From Ciona savignyi (taxonomy: Eukaryota > Chordata > Ascidiacea > Phlebobranchia > Cionidae), in the NCBI GenBank assembly GCA_000149265.1, contig CH003035.1, positions 441,874 to 505,873 of the forward strand: DNA of 64,000 bases. The letters run 5' to 3'. The position numbers were made by a program, and so were the translations under genes. The notes below the pieces were generated by a model. It did no database searches, was not told the origin of the DNA, and was given only the letters and a program-made list of their open reading frames with translations. Numbering within the stretch: the stretch's first letter is position 1; every line of letters begins with the position of its first letter. Positions 13,201-27,600 of the stretch are shown piece by piece.

Positions 13201-16200
13201 CGACTAAACTTTGACTCGCAGTGTCACCAATAGGTCACTGATGATCTAAAATTGGTCGTTAATTTATACTTTGCTACAGCAGCAACAAACAAAATTCACC
13301 CCAACTTTTAAACTCACGGTGGCCTTACAGTAATATACGAAAGAATGTAGAAAGCTTTAAATCGAGTATTGATGCTAAGAGCACTATTATATTAGGTAGA
13401 AAGTGACGTATAAAAGTTTCACGATATTGAATGCTTACCTCAACCACCTCACCAAAGCTGTATTTTCATAAATTAGCGACTGAACATTGGCGCCAGTTCT
13501 ATCAAAACGCTGATGTGTTCGTTGTATTATTTTAAGGATCAGACAGGTTTAAACGCGACTGTTCCTCAAGACCGAAATTTGACATAATTACTACGATACC
13601 TCCTCCCCTTTTTGAAATAACCTCAATAAGTAGCGCAACATGACAATTACCAGATTCGACAACTAACCTAGTATGTCTCATTATACTTAACCTTGTATCT
13701 AACAAAAAGCTAATTACTTCGAAATTGGTTGCAAATATTTGTGCTTGAGTAATCTAATTGGAAATATTGTGACTTAAATCTCACATTGCCTGGGGGTGGT
13801 CCATACTGGCGATTAGCATAAATCAGAGTAATATTATGACAGGACATTAGACACATCTAATTTTTCACTGCCTCCGCGTGAAAAGAGTTGACGACAGGGG
13901 AACAAAGTGCTAGCCATGAAACGCACGCGCTGTCCACCTATCACCATACTGCGTGTTCCCGGCGGACAGAGTTAATAGCAATTCTCACCAGCATGCTAAT
14001 GCGGTCATCATAGCATACACAAACACCGGGCTAGCTCTATACTCCATTTGCGCAGGTTGAGAGTTTGTTTTAACTCGCTGTTGTTGGTTCTGTCATGTAA
14101 TATAAATTTTCGTCGTAAGAACTTTTCATCTCTTTGTATCAACGCCGACTCTTAATCTCTAGTCGCCCTGGTTAATAAGTCATAAACCGCGGTCAGATTA
14201 CTGCGTAATTAGAAAATAAAACGCGGTGCCAAGGATATAAATTTTAATTACGAGCCTGGAGCAAAATCGGCAAAACAATCTGAACTCAGGGACATATAAA
14301 CTATATTAAATAATCTAATTTCCTCCCTCGCTTAATGTTTACAGCCTACCTAACAATAAATAATACTTAGTCAACATTTCGTCGAATACCCCACACCATA
14401 TCTATACTGATGGCGCAAAACATCGTTGCTTCCTAAATCAATCTATCATCACGCTGCGGTCGACCAAAAGCAACAATCCACCTTGGCAGCACACCTTATC
14501 CTTACACGCTGTCATCACTTCAAAGTATAAAGCTTCTGATTTTGTCCAATACGACCTTGACCTTTACTTTCTATCCCAATGACAGAATTGCCCGAGCGAT
14601 ATACCTCCGAATATACAAGTTATTGAACCCGAATGAACTAAAATGACTGGTTCGTGCTGCTCGTTCATTCCTATGCCGACCGTAATTTCCATGCAATTAC
14701 TCCGGAACGCACGATTAAACTGCCACGTCGTCCAACTAGCATAAGTAATGCTTTGTTCAGGCTTACAACTCAATTATCTTTGCTTGGTTTGAATATTATC
14801 TCAACGGGAGTAAGACGATTTACCAACAGGAATCTACCAATTTAAACCTATGTGGAAAGTTATAACAAAAACACCACATCTTATTCAAGTTGCGAAAGCA
14901 TCAAGTAAAATTATATTTGTTCAATATTCGTTATTACTCTAACTAAAACCTTTGGCAAAAATCAACAAAATATACGACTGTTCGGAAATCCACCCAGTGA
15001 AACTCAATCTATAAAGTGTCCGTCGTCTATCTCTACACAACTCAGTGGCAGTTTGCTTTCGCTCGACTCATTCGCCACATATTCCGCCGACTGTTTGACC
15101 TATTTTTTCAGCGAGGCCTGGTTAAAAGCAAGTAACCGAAAAACTGAGAGAAGACTGAAGTTGAATTCCAGACTGCCTTGTCTCGTCGCTCTATACATGA
15201 CGTGTGTAACCCAGCTTAATTCGTAGGCACAAACTTCTTCTGTTTGACAAGCAAAGATGTGACAGACACTAATTCAGTATTAATATCATTTTAAACTTTT
15301 TTACATTATGTGCTGGTTCCAAATTGTATTTGCTTCCATTAAAGCAGTGTACAAAGCGAAATGAAGACAACTTCGGCAAATATTTGAAACAGAGCCTACT
15401 CTGCCAATTTGTTTGTCTAAAACTCTAAAATATAAGACAAACCAAAATGGGTTGGCTATTATTAATCTTGTACGTGTAACTACAATGGTAAATAAAAACA
15501 CGTGACTAAGCATGACACAAAATAGCAGTAATGTTGTTGTATTTATTTCCGCTGCCTGTTAAAACCTTTTCTGACTACTTTATGAACACATTTGTTATTG
15601 CCACAATCAGGCTGCTGTTAAACTAAAAGTCATCTACTTCATTAACGAAATAGCAGGTTGTAACGATGCTTTCAACCCATTTAAATATGTCCTACCCAAA
15701 ATCTCCTGAATAGCCACAACCAATATTCAATCCGTATCTAATAATCTGAGGCGAATAATGCTTTATACATGTTAGATTGTAACTATTGATCCGTATTCAT
15801 TGGTATTGGTCGATATTTGTTCTACCTGTCATTGAGTGGATAGATCAAATTCTGTTGATTGCACAAGCCTTCGCGGCATAGTTTCGGGCTTAAGGTGTTA
15901 AATTCCCCTGTTAGCTTTCCGGTGAATAGCGACTAAGTAATTTTATTGTGCATCGCCGGCTTACGATTTCACTGACGTAATGGTAACACACGAAATCCCC
16001 GAACGGTATCTCGATGACGTAATCGTTTAGCATTTTTACGTTATATCATCCATGCAGGTTTTATTTCCATGTGCGCCATTCCTTTACTAAAAACTTTACC
16101 GTAACTGTACGGACCACCCTGACGATCGCTAAAACCGCGAAAGTAGCCGTTACAATACTTTGCCTTAATAAATTGAATTCCATATCAGCGGTAACAAAAG

Positions 16201-19200
16201 ACTGACGATTTTCCGTCTAGAATATTACATTAGCCCACTGAGAACGTTCTTCTGCCAGAAACACTCGCACAAAAGTTTAATCTACCCCGAATATTTCGAT
16301 TCACATTTCTCCAGAAATTCAACGCCGCCTTTAGATTGTCCCTCAACAAAACAGTCATTGGTGTTCGGCGTTGCGTTAACGCTCACAAAGGCCGGCGAGA
16401 ACAACATGTTCAAAGTAGTAATCGGTAGTCGAAGGACATCGAAGAATGTATACAGCGGTACACAAATGCAAGTATAAAGAGACGCAACAACGCAACAACA
16501 AAACTTCACGAAAACCACCCGAAACTGGATTTCGAAACACGCGAAAAGAAAAAGCCATCACAAATTCAACTTTTTTGGGGAGAATGTCCATTCTTAACGT
16601 AGTTACACCACCAACTACACATAGCTTCGCAATTTGTTGTTTAATATGGGCGAAGCTTCCTTACGCAATAAAATACTTACGCGCCTTTCTTTAAAGGTTG
16701 TAAAATCTGTGACGATGCGAACGAAAACGCTAATTTTACAACTTGGTCGAAAATCTGAGTGCTTATTCATGGACATTTTTACTTGTGGTTTGTTGGGAGA
16801 ATAGATTTTTTTAAAGGCGGATTGTTCGGTGTTTTGGGTGTACATTAATTTTTACTCGTGTGTAACTGGGTCGGTTACCCAACAATGACTGCCACACCCA
16901 ATGTCAAAGAAGTACATGTTGTAGAAGTTACTATAGTTTGTCGTTCTTTCTTTTCATTTTACACTTTTAATTGTTATAATTAGTGATTTAATGGATGAAG
17001 CGAATTTATAATAATTTTGCTTTTCTACATCATGTAATGAACGCATTTTTTAAATTTGGTGCCAGTTGTTTTCATTGATAGTTGTGTGGTCTAGTATTTA
17101 TATTACGTCACTATTATTGCCACAAAAAGGAACATATAGATTAGCATCGAAGTGAATCGGGTGCCGGATGTTTCAAAGCTAAATGATTAAGTCAAACGAA
17201 GCAGATCGACAAAGAGATTGCGTTATAAAAAGTCACTACAAACAAACCCTGCAACCCGACCTCGTCACAAAGCTGCCTTGTTATCATGCACACCAGGTTA
17301 GAACCATTTCCAGGTGGCAAATCTTGAGTTTTTAAGAGTTCGATTTATCAAGATGGCGTGCGGCGATACTCTTGAAAAACTGGTTTAAACGAAATATTGA
17401 GATAGATGTAGCACTGCTTGTTATGTCGTTTTTATTATACCTTGTATTTTCGGACCATAATTTCGGCACTTCCACGAGCACTTGTGAAGTTATAATTAAA
17501 CTTTTACAAATTAATTGCCCACAGAATGTAAGTTCAATATTTGTAGCTGGATATTACAACAGAGATCGATGTGAGTATTGCCTCTGGGCGTAAGTCTTGC
17601 GAAATCCGCCCGACGCGCTGTCTAACGAAACTTGCAATTGTGTAAATTTTCGACCATCATTATCGCCACCGCACAGTCGATTTTATTGCGTCACCAGCTG
17701 ACCCCACACCTGACAAAGCTGGCACGTGACTTACCAGCAGGGACGACATCCACTCGGTTTCGATTTCCAATTCAATCTTTGAAAGAAACGACTCGGTATT
17801 GTTAACGAAGTCAGCGTCAGTTCCTTTGTTTCCAGTGTTATTAAATTCGGTTTGTTTGAGCGTGTAAAATAGGATTAAAGATTAATGTTTTGTTGCTTTG
17901 CAATCGTGTTTACACTGAGTACCGTGACTTATTTCGACTGAACCAAAACAAGCGATCCCGCAGAGGTTCCATAAACAAAACAAAGGCGCCAATATTGCGT
18001 TGATTAATTGAAACACAGTTTCCGCCCGACAAGAATTGGTTTATAAACGCAAAACCCAGTGCGTCTCAGAACACCTCTGTTTATCGTTATCTTTTCGCAG
18101 CCACAACACAGGGCAATTTGAAACCTGTGTGGTCGCTGCTCCATAAAAAGGCTTTTAGTACTCCTGATGGACTGTACTGACCATATGTCGTATTAAAATT
18201 CCACTCCATTTTTGACGTTTTGAACTTAGCTTATGCAAACGGCGGTGCAACAGCCTAAGCTGCATATTAAATCGATGGCTTATCCGTAGAAATCAATTCG
18301 CGCACGCCATTCTAGGCTAAAGGCTGTTTGTATTCAGAACACCGTTAAATTCTACAATGGCACGTAAATTTCGTAGTTTTATATAATTCCGAATTCCGAA
18401 ATACAAAATCTCGTAAACCTGAAGAGAGTTTTAATCTATAGCTTACTACTACAGTGTTGGCTACACAAAGACTTAGCCTCTATACGATTCAGGCGTCATT
18501 ATAGCTGAGCAATAAAGGTAAAATAGAATTTTCCTAATAATCCTTTTATCATATGTAAGAAATGCTTCGAGTTAACATCTACCAAATATGTCTGTATACC
18601 AAATATGTCTCTTCTTGTTTTGAAGGTACATATATACTTACTGATAGATGATGCTCATCATCATACAATAGGAACATTGTGCGAGGCAATAAGCCTCACT
18701 GCATTTCGTGCAGAAACACATTGCCACAAGGCAAACCCACTAAAAACCGACATTAGTTATGTTTAACGGACATGCGTACTTCAGTCCTTTAACTGTTCAC
18801 AAACAGCTGGTTTGTACCTTTCCGAGCACTGCTTTAGCCATATTTGTCACCTATGAGCTCCCAATAATAAACATAAGTGTGTGCGGCTTATTCAATCGGG
18901 TTAACTTACCACAATGCTGACACGTGTAATCTTAGATTATCCGATCATTTATTTCTGTTTTCTAACATTGGGCGTTACGTGAGGAAAAAACGGTCATCGG
19001 GATCTTCATTTTAAACGGATTGTGGTCGATCGAGTATGCGCTAAAAGATTATAAATTGGCAGCCGAAATCGTCAGCGCCCAATACCATCCAGTTTTGGAC
19101 AATTAATTTAAATCATCAGCGGTGATAACTTTTTACATTGCGCATGCTCACTTTACATTCATGTATTTTAAAGGAACATTTCGCCAACCGCACTTCAAAC

Positions 19201-19248
19201 GAGTATTTCCGCAAACGTCTACCTACACAGTTTGATGTTTGGACTGTT
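10284..19248. other. Nine-kilobase stretch without a supported gene
   Basis: No open frame longer than about 95 codons occurs, and none shows a family signature with matching splice sites. Base composition is mixed and not simple-sequence. There are scattered TGACGTAA half-sites (15972, 16012) and a CACGTG E-box (near 17723). The best coding candidate is a short hydrophobic open stretch at about 17353-17571, listed separately. The block could hold distal regulatory DNA for the divergent neighbours. Confidence 0.45.
17353..17571 (+). other. Possible short first exon with hydrophobic N-terminus
   Basis: An open stretch encodes a hydrophobic run (DVALLVMSFLLYLVFSD) followed by a Cys- and Asn-containing segment and NRDR. 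It ends at a strong GTGAGT donor at 17571. An in-frame ATG at 17402 would give MSFLLYLVFS, like a short signal peptide. No partner exon was found, so this may be chance. Confidence 0.18.
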
Positions 19249-22200
19249 TCACCGCAAAGGGAAACGATTCGTGAAATCAAAACGAACAAGTTTAAAATGC
19301 GGTGATTCTCTTATTAATATTATTGGATCCCTCGGGATTTCCGCATACAAAATTAAACAAAAGAATTGCAGACTGCTAAACCGTATATCCCCATTCAGAC
19401 AAAGGCCGCAAATCTAATGATTGCAACATCCACTTCACTTACCGAGTTGGCGGTTTTCCTATGATATGTCCGTAAATCCTGGATCTTTTTGGGCTCGTGA
19501 TTGTGTAAAGTAAAACCGGGTACAGGAGCCAGGAAACGTATACAGTGTAAACGCATGAATAGCTGTACCACTGCAGTGAAACGGCGATCCATTTTAAACA
19601 TACAACGAAGGAGAGAAGTGGACGTGATATGAGCGCTCCCCACTCCTCTAACGACACCTAGTGATTAAAATGATTTGAACGTTCGCACTCGTCATTTAAT
19701 TGGCAATATGAAACGTTTTACTGATAAAAGTATAGAATCGTTTGCCTCTTTTATACAGTAATTGCTAAAAAGTATAAATGTTTAGTCGTATGGACAAATA
19801 GTTAACACGACAGATCATACATTGAACTGTAAGAAAAACGGACGTAGTAACGAACCCATTATGGGTTCAAAACATAAGTAGGTAAAAAAAGCTAAAAATA
19901 TATTTCGAGAGGTACAGTAATAGATAAACATCAAAAAAACATACCATTTTTCCGTTTCGCTCCACCTTCCTCAGAACCATCCATTCAACCACAGAAATGA
20001 TGATTGTACTTGTACAGCCCCAGGTTGAAATCGCAAAAGCGACCGTGAGCGAAGTAGATGGCCACGTCATCCAGCATATTGGCATAATCTTGTCAGATTT
20101 TATATCCAGTATATTAGCTAAATATTCCGTTTCTTGAACAACTCTTTTTAGAGGGTTGTTTGTGATTGCAACTACAGTTTCTTTGGTCAAACCACCCACC
20201 ATGACCAATATTGGAGAACTCTGCTCATGTTCAGTCCCATTTAACCCAATCTGCAGTTTCGTCTCTGGCATCGTGTGGTTTTCCGCAAAAAGAGTGGCAG
20301 CAATTGTGGGATGAACTTGATTGTGGAAGTAGTAGTTGAGCATGAAGTTGAGGGGCATGGTTATCAGTGCTGGTATTCCTGCAAAGGTCCGTATACACAT
20401 TAATATTTTACTATGATTTGTATATTTATAAAGGGTTAGGTTAACGACTTTTATCGCTTTAATTTTTATGTGTCTTTCAATAGCTCTTTCTAACATAAAT
20501 CTAACTATGACTGACTTATTTATCAATATCAGTTCAGCCAAATTTAAATTATAGGTAATGAAAATCCTTCTCATTATTCAACTGTGATCTATTTCTGTAC
20601 ACTAAACCAAAAATCTGGATTGATTTTCGTTGACCATATCTTTAAAGGCTAGGTACATTCGCTTAAACGTTTATTGGGACCACATATTCAGATACACACT
20701 AGGGCAAGTTTGGTTGTTGCGGGTCGCGTGTCACCTCAAAGATACAAACAACCATTCGCTATCATTAAAGTTTGTGTGTACATCTCGTCTTAATTATGTT
20801 GCCTGCTACTTACCAAGTGTAAATAAAATGGTCTTGACTCTGATAAAACGCTTGCTCATACACGCCACCTTGCGAGTGTTAAGATTGAGCACATTCGCAG
20901 CCAAGATGCATTGAGTTTCCATCATCATTATGCACTGTTTCAAACATTTGTAGAGTAAGGACTTTTTTTAGGTTTTTACAAGTCTAGCCAAAAATGTATT
21001 AAGCTTTAGTGCTGTGGTGGCTAAGCGGAAGTTATGTGTTCGATTCCATAGATCGCCTAAAACGTATGGTTATGTTAATGACCAAGCCACTTTTCAAGTA
21101 CTGTTTAAAATAAATAATGTCGACACCAAAACACAATAGAAGTAAACAGAAGGGCGTGTTTTGATGTATCGCTTTGAGGATAAAAATAAGTTATGCGCCT
21201 TGCGCCTGTTGATAAAATTAACTTTCATTGTAAAAAGTTTTGTCTGGAAATTTCGGAGAGAAAGAACTAACTGATCCAATTTTAAACTTTCGTCTGAAAA
21301 TCAATAATATTAATGAGCTTATTTCGGCAGAACTAACCTGTAAAGCAAGTCCAATCAATGGAAAAATTGCTTTGTTTATTAGTGGACAAAACAGCTGGAT
21401 TCCAGTCGTAGAAGCTATTGATGCTATGATTGACAGATACAAAATTGTGTGCACCATTTTTATGGCACCACTTAGCTCTTTTTCCTGGTAATAAATTGCG
21501 TAAATATTGGACAATTAGATTTACACAAAAACTTCACTCAAGAAAATGAAAAAAATGATGTTAATGCTCAGTTTAAAGTTGATATTACATTAGCAAAATA
21601 AGTAAAAGCAGTGGCAATGATGTTCCGTGTACATAACATACCTTCCTGCGCAGAACCACAATCCATCTTTTTCGATTCCTTACTTTGGAATAGATGAAAC
21701 AGCCGATTAAAGCTGTAACTGTGAGAGAACTTATCGAGAGCATCAACACATTATCCCTGCCCACCCAAGCGGACGGAGGGCGACCGTTTGGCCCTTCATT
21801 CATTATTAACTGGAACCTATCGATAATATACCTCTCAAATTGAACCTAACCTACGGACAACAATTTAGTGGGTGCAGTCAACTTAAATCGGACCACCTGT
21901 AGTTGTATAAGTATTTACAGCTTTAATATTTTCAATAGAATTCGTAGATCCCAGAGGCTGCAAAATGAGCCAGTGCACATTATTCTTGCTTAGAATTCTC
22001 ACGCCGCCAGTTGGTCTCCAGGGCTTTGATGACATTGATCAGTTTAGTTATTGGGGAATCCGGATTTTAAAGCTGCAAGCGGATTGCGTCAAAAAATCAA
22101 AGAAACGATTAATTGAATTACCAACAACCCAGCCGACTTTTGCACTTATAGAAAAGTACCATATTTAAATTGGTATTTATGTCACTTTAAAAATTCATCA

Positions 22201-22864
22201 GAGTGGGATTTTGTACCGGCAATAAAAAAATTGTTTGCACCTAGAAATATGGAAATAATTTTTTGCTAAAACTAACAAAGGGTTTACCTAATCATCCTGG
22301 ATTTGTCCCTGAGAGACTAATTCTAAGTGACCCTGATTCGTCAGAGTGGAAAAATAAGGTCACCAGTACAAAGCTTTTAACAATTGATTCTTTCACTCTA
22401 ATGGGTTCCCTGCTGGCTTCATCTTATTGCACATATCATTAGTAACCACTGTACGAGTAGAAATGGGACAAACAAAACGAAATTCTAACACTGCACAATA
22501 CACAGTCTTGGTTTACACGCATAAACGCTGACCTGTAACTTACACACAGCCTCATCTAATATGCACAAACGGCGGCGCCGTGTATATACTCTCATAAATA
22601 ATATATGGCACAGGAAAATAGTATTTCTAATTGAGTGCTTAGCTGGTTCACTCTGCGGGTTAGTTGGCTTTACTAGAGATTCCGTTTGCCCCTTAATCCA
22701 TTGAGAATACTTACTGCATTCTCAGCGACAAAACGTGAAACTCTCGAGTGTTGCTTTATACTTAAGGAGCCGCTTGTCTGTTTGTTTACATCCATTAACG
22801 CCCAACAAAATACAACTAGAACATTGCCGAGTATAGAGCCTTGTGGTTTATCCTGATGTAACAT
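19249..22864 (-). CDS. Divergent seven-transmembrane receptor-like protein
   Basis: Exons on the minus strand are 22864-22715, 21809-21642, 21484-21338, 20934-20814, 20378-19945 and 19657-19443, with a tentative last exon 19375-19249. Phases match at every join (0,0,0,1,0,2). The first exon carries a hydrophobic leader (GNVLVVFCWALM). Seven hydrophobic segments follow, at about residues 70-93, 112-135, 140-180, 190-213, 300-335, 350-368 and 372-392. Between helices 4 and 5 is a loop of about 90 residues with N-glycosylation sites NHT and NGT and one Cys (MPICWM), like a receptor extracellular loop 2. Helix 3 ends in NLNTRKVACM where rhodopsin-type receptors have D-R-Y. Helix 7 reads WLLYPVLLY followed by TITSPKRSRIY, like NPxxY plus helix 8. 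Several class A landmark residues are missing, so GPCR is a fold-level guess; another polytopic membrane protein is possible. Exon 4's acceptor has a weak pyrimidine tract. Confidence 0.6.
21009..21095 (+). repeat. Small tRNA-like SINE relic
   Basis: TGGTGGCTAAGCGG resembles a tRNA A box, and GTTCGATTCC fourteen bases later is a good B box. The spacing is shorter than in a real tRNA and no cloverleaf can be folded, so this is a deleted SINE head. It lies in an intron of the seven-helix gene on the opposite strand. Confidence 0.4.
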
Positions 22865-24639
22865 TAGACCGTTCCTTTAACATACAACCAACTACAACGC
22901 CACTGGTCATTCCCGCGCGATTCAAAATAAAGCTGTCGTTCCCACCCCGCTAAGCTGAAATACGGAGCTAAAATGAAATCTATCGATCAGAAAGCGCATG
23001 CACCAGTACTACACGAAGAAGATAAATGAATAGAAATCTCGATCGATTATACGACCACTGCCTGACCACTTCTGCGAAACAACAGCTGCTCCAGTAAGTA
23101 TCTTTATTGATCACGCATTATATAAATCTTAGTTAAACCGAATCTCCAATGGAAAAACTATGGATAATTGCCCATTTATCTTAATGCATAGAAACATGCT
23201 GACCATTACGGATGTACCTTGTTTATTTAACCAGCAGCAAATATAGTGGAGCCAGAGGTTACGATCAGTACTATATTATAATTATGGTCATCTAGACTTC
23301 TCTTTTACAACAATCTAAGATGAAATATTTTTGTGTTTGGTTAGGCTTGTTCAAGAGGTAATGAAACCGCTTGACTTGACTTCCTTAGCTTCTCCATTTA
23401 CAAGCATTAGCTTTCTGAAGATGTCGGCAGTTATAAAATGTGACGTTATGCGTAAATGTATGGTGGACTGACACTTTGTAAGAAGAAAACAAGTCTAGTT
23501 TTAGTGTCGTATATATATATATATAGTCCTGTAGTATTCATGAATAGTAGGTATTTAGTATCGCACGCACTGGTTTTGTTTCCTCATATTTGCTGATTGT
23601 GATTAGGCGCTTTGTAATAATCGAAATACACAGTATTGTGTTACCACACAGTCATTGCGGTTTGTGTTTGTTCAGGTTTAGATTTATAATTCCGTATGAA
23701 TTGTGTTTGTGGAAAGGTATTAAACATTACCATTTCTTATAGACCTATCTTTTTTTACTTACACAGACAATAATATTCTGACATAAAGATTTTTTTCAGT
23801 TTAGAGAAAAAAAATGAATGGACTTATTCAAGCGTGGTCGTATTGTTAGCGGTGCCTCGCTATTCTGCTAGATCAATTATGACCGTCGCGTAGAGTGAGA
23901 GAGCGTGCTCATTTTGTTTTGATTCTTCTGGACCTGAATATAAACGGAAGTACCGAAGGTATAAAGCGTTACTGTAAATAAGCTTACATAGGACCGGCAT
24001 TTGACTGATAAGCAATTGTTTCAGATTAGCCTGCAGGCATAAAAGCGTTGTAATGCTAAACGTCACAATCGTGTACGTAAAATACCGCACTGTTACGTCG
24101 CCCAGACTCTTTTATATTGTAATTGGTTTAGTTTAAAGTATTATCGAGCTTAGACAAGATGTATAGGCAGGGTAGAAAGAGTCTATATTTAGAAGTATGG
24201 TACACGATTTTACTTCGGTGTAAAGGATATCTCTACATTCTAATGGTAATTTAGCTTAGCATGAATAATGTATTAAGGATCAGCCCAACAACATTTACCA
24301 AAGGCAAACGCGTATTTTTTTGCTGTAAATTACATTTTCTTTTGTATTTTCTTCTACGGAACGTTCGTGACAGTAAAATCCAGGGGGTTGTCAAATCTGA
24401 CTGAAACTTTAATTTTTATTTGCAGTTTTCGTAAAGTGGTTAATATATTTTATATGTATTGGATTCGTTTGATGTCTACCAGTACGTACGATACTCTGTA
24501 ACATGATACGTAATTACCGAGAACTCCAAACATTCAAATGTCGTTAACAACCGCTAATCCGTGTAACTTGTCAGGTAAGTTTAAATCTGATGCAGGTAAC
24601 AACAGAAATTAATCATAATCTGATTATTCCAAAGGGTCA
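22865..24639. other. Divergent intergenic region between the receptor-like gene and SLC10
   Basis: About 1.8 kb with no supported exon. It separates two genes transcribed away from each other, so both promoters should be here. A short AT dinucleotide run lies at 23510-23525. No other element was recognised. Confidence 0.5.
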
Positions 24640-27600
24640 ATGAATGTTTCTACCTTGAATCAAACAGAATGCTTGAATGTCACAATACCACCCTTGACTG
24701 TGGACAATTCTGCTTTGGTTGCTGCGAGCAATGCTACGAGAATCGCATCTGCGTAAGTTAAATAGCTTAAGTATAAGTTAAAATTGCGTCTTTGTATTTG
24801 AACATTGCCCCGCTTTAAAGGCAAGCTTGATCTTAATAACGCCAAGGTTAATATGCTTTCTAGGGTATTGATTGCCGTCGTCATGTTTGGATTTGGTTGC
24901 TCGATTGAACTAAAGAAAGTGTTGACTTACTATAAGCAACCTAAACGATTTGTCGTAGCCTTGGCTTTGCAATTAATAGGAATGCCACGTAAGAATGAAT
25001 TATGTGTAAAAATAGGACTATTTAACAATATGTTATTTTCTTGTCTAGTTCTCGGGTTCGGACTGTCAGAAGCTGTTCAGATGACTCCACCAGAAGCTAC
25101 TGGTGTTTACATACAGGGTAGTTGCCCAGGTGGTACTTACAGCAATCTCGCTTCTTACTGGTTAGACGGCGATGTAAATTTTAGGTAAATATTCAAATTC
25201 TTAATAAAAAGAAGCCGTCCAAGCATTTTCTCACAAAAACATGTGCGGGGAGCCACACCTAGTCGGGAAGTTACACTTCATAGCTTTTAGTTTATATAGC
25301 TTATGTGGTTCATTTACAACGATAACGAAATTTATAACTTGGATACATTGTGATATGCTTTTATAACTATTTTTGTTTCTCAGTGTTGTTATGACAACAG
25401 TTTCAACATTACTGGCGATGGGCACGATGCCCCTCTGGTTGTTCTTGTTTCCTCTCATGAGCAACTCAAACAACACGCTAAGAGTTCCTTTCGACCAATT
25501 AGGTAAAAAACCAGCTCATATACTTTATGCGATGGTTGACTGCCAAAACGTCGTGGACAGAAAAATAAGCGGGCAGGAGACTTTCTGTAATAACAAGGCA
25601 GGTTGCTGGACCGTTGCCTCTGTTTTAAAAGTCACCATGTACGTGCTGTCATCCATTACGTGACGTCTTTATCCTAACTATAGGACATGGGGATATCCAC
25701 AATGTGTTTGATGCATAACGCTATTTGTGCTGTTGCTAAGCCAAGAAATTGTTGCTGTGATTTCGTCTTGTCCCCTTTAAAAATTTTGACTTTATTTTTC
25801 GTTTACTCTTTAACTACAGAATTACCTTAACAGTAACTAATGCCAAAATAAGCACATAGTAACATATTATATAATGCCAAAACACGCACACAATTTCATC
25901 ATGGGATTTTTACATCATCTGTGGCAATATTTTTTACAAATTATAAAGACGTCATTTTTCTAGAAAAAGATAAACATTTGAAATTGCTGTATTGAAAAGA
26001 TTATAGAATAAATAAATTATTTAATTTTATTTAGCTTTAATCTACAAAGGCCTGTTGTCACTTATATTGTGCATGTCTTCACTACCAGACTAATAGTTTA
26101 ACTTTCCAGGTTTCGCATTGTTAGGGATAATTCCACCGGTTTTACTTGGTTTGCCTGTAAACTACAAGTTCCCCAAGCGAGCACCGCTTATTACCAAGGT
26201 ATTATCTCAAGGGCTTTACTGTTTTCACCACTTTTAATATCAAACTGTGTTCTGAAACTAAATTTTCATGTAAACAAACGTTTTATTTCATTTTAATAAA
26301 GGCTTAAGGTAACTTTATTTTTTATGTATAGATCTGCACGGCATCAGGATTCGGTGGAATTGTTTTGATGAGCATTATACTCGCTGCAACTCAGAGAGTC
26401 AATTACTCAATTTCATGGCGACAAATTGTTGTAAGTGTAGTAAAATTGCATGTTGATCAAAACACAAAACATTTGTTCCTCTTCCAGTAACTTATAACTC
26501 TAAATTTGCTACAAAATATATGTTTGTATACAACGTTTTGCAACTTTTTGATTTTCCACACAGCTCGGGACTTTATATAAAGCATTGATGTTCTTAACTT
26601 CAAGCGGATGGCTCATTTGTATAGCTTAACGATAGAAATCGTAATATCTTCTTGCAATATAGCAATACAAACCGCAATTTTTTTAAATTAACAACATAGG
26701 TTATATAATAACTGTTATATTGAATTTGAGCAATACGGTTTGTGCGGAACTAGGGAGTAGGGTCCTATGCCCAATGTCTTTTTATCTATAAAATATATAA
26801 CACGCAGTCAAACTCCCGTTACATGGTCAAAACCAATTGCTATTCCTGAGAATTACTGCGAGACAATATACGAACAATGTTATAACCAATGGATTTTATC
26901 GATTCCACAAATTGCAAACTATAACCTCTGAGCCACATATAAACACCGTAATAGCTTTGTATAAAAATGGACCGTTCGAAACAAGAAAACTGACCGATAC
27001 ATCCATGTTTATTCATAAACCTTAAATAACTAAACATATTGTCAGTTGTAACCGTTGAAGCTTTCCATAGGTTTTGTTGTTGTTTCCATCAATCGGGTTA
27101 ACTGCTGGATACTTAGCAACGAGACTGCCGTGGCTAAAATACGACGTTGCGCAAAGGCGAACTGTGGCCATCGAGACCGGAATGCAAAATACAGCTCTGG
27201 GCGTCTCAATTGTCCTAATATCATTCAGGTCAGGGGTATTTTTACGAACTTTTTATGCAAGCCTTTCGATCTAAAGCTAATAAACAAAGACGTTAGTTTG
27301 TTGTGGTTAAGAAATACGAGTCTTCCCCTGCCATATGGTTGCTTGACGATTTTGCAGAAAAGCATCATACCTATTGACTGGCCATTTGCGAAAGCTTTCA
27401 TTTTGTTATATTTAAAGGTAGAGTTTTTAATTACAGCATATTAAGATGCATATTTTTTGTCAAAAGATAATAATTCAAGACAGATAACATGATATGACAT
27501 TGTTGATTTTACACAGTATCACTCTACCGGAGTTCGGGACCATACTTCTATTTCCTGCCATCTATGGCGGGTTACAAGTCTTTCTAACACTGCCCGTCGT

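Noticed and set aside
24805-24863. Extending SLC10 exon 2 upstream into FKGKLDLNNAKVNM
   Set aside because: The acceptors there are out of phase with exon 1 or give a stop; TTTCTAG at 24863 joins cleanly and matches the family.
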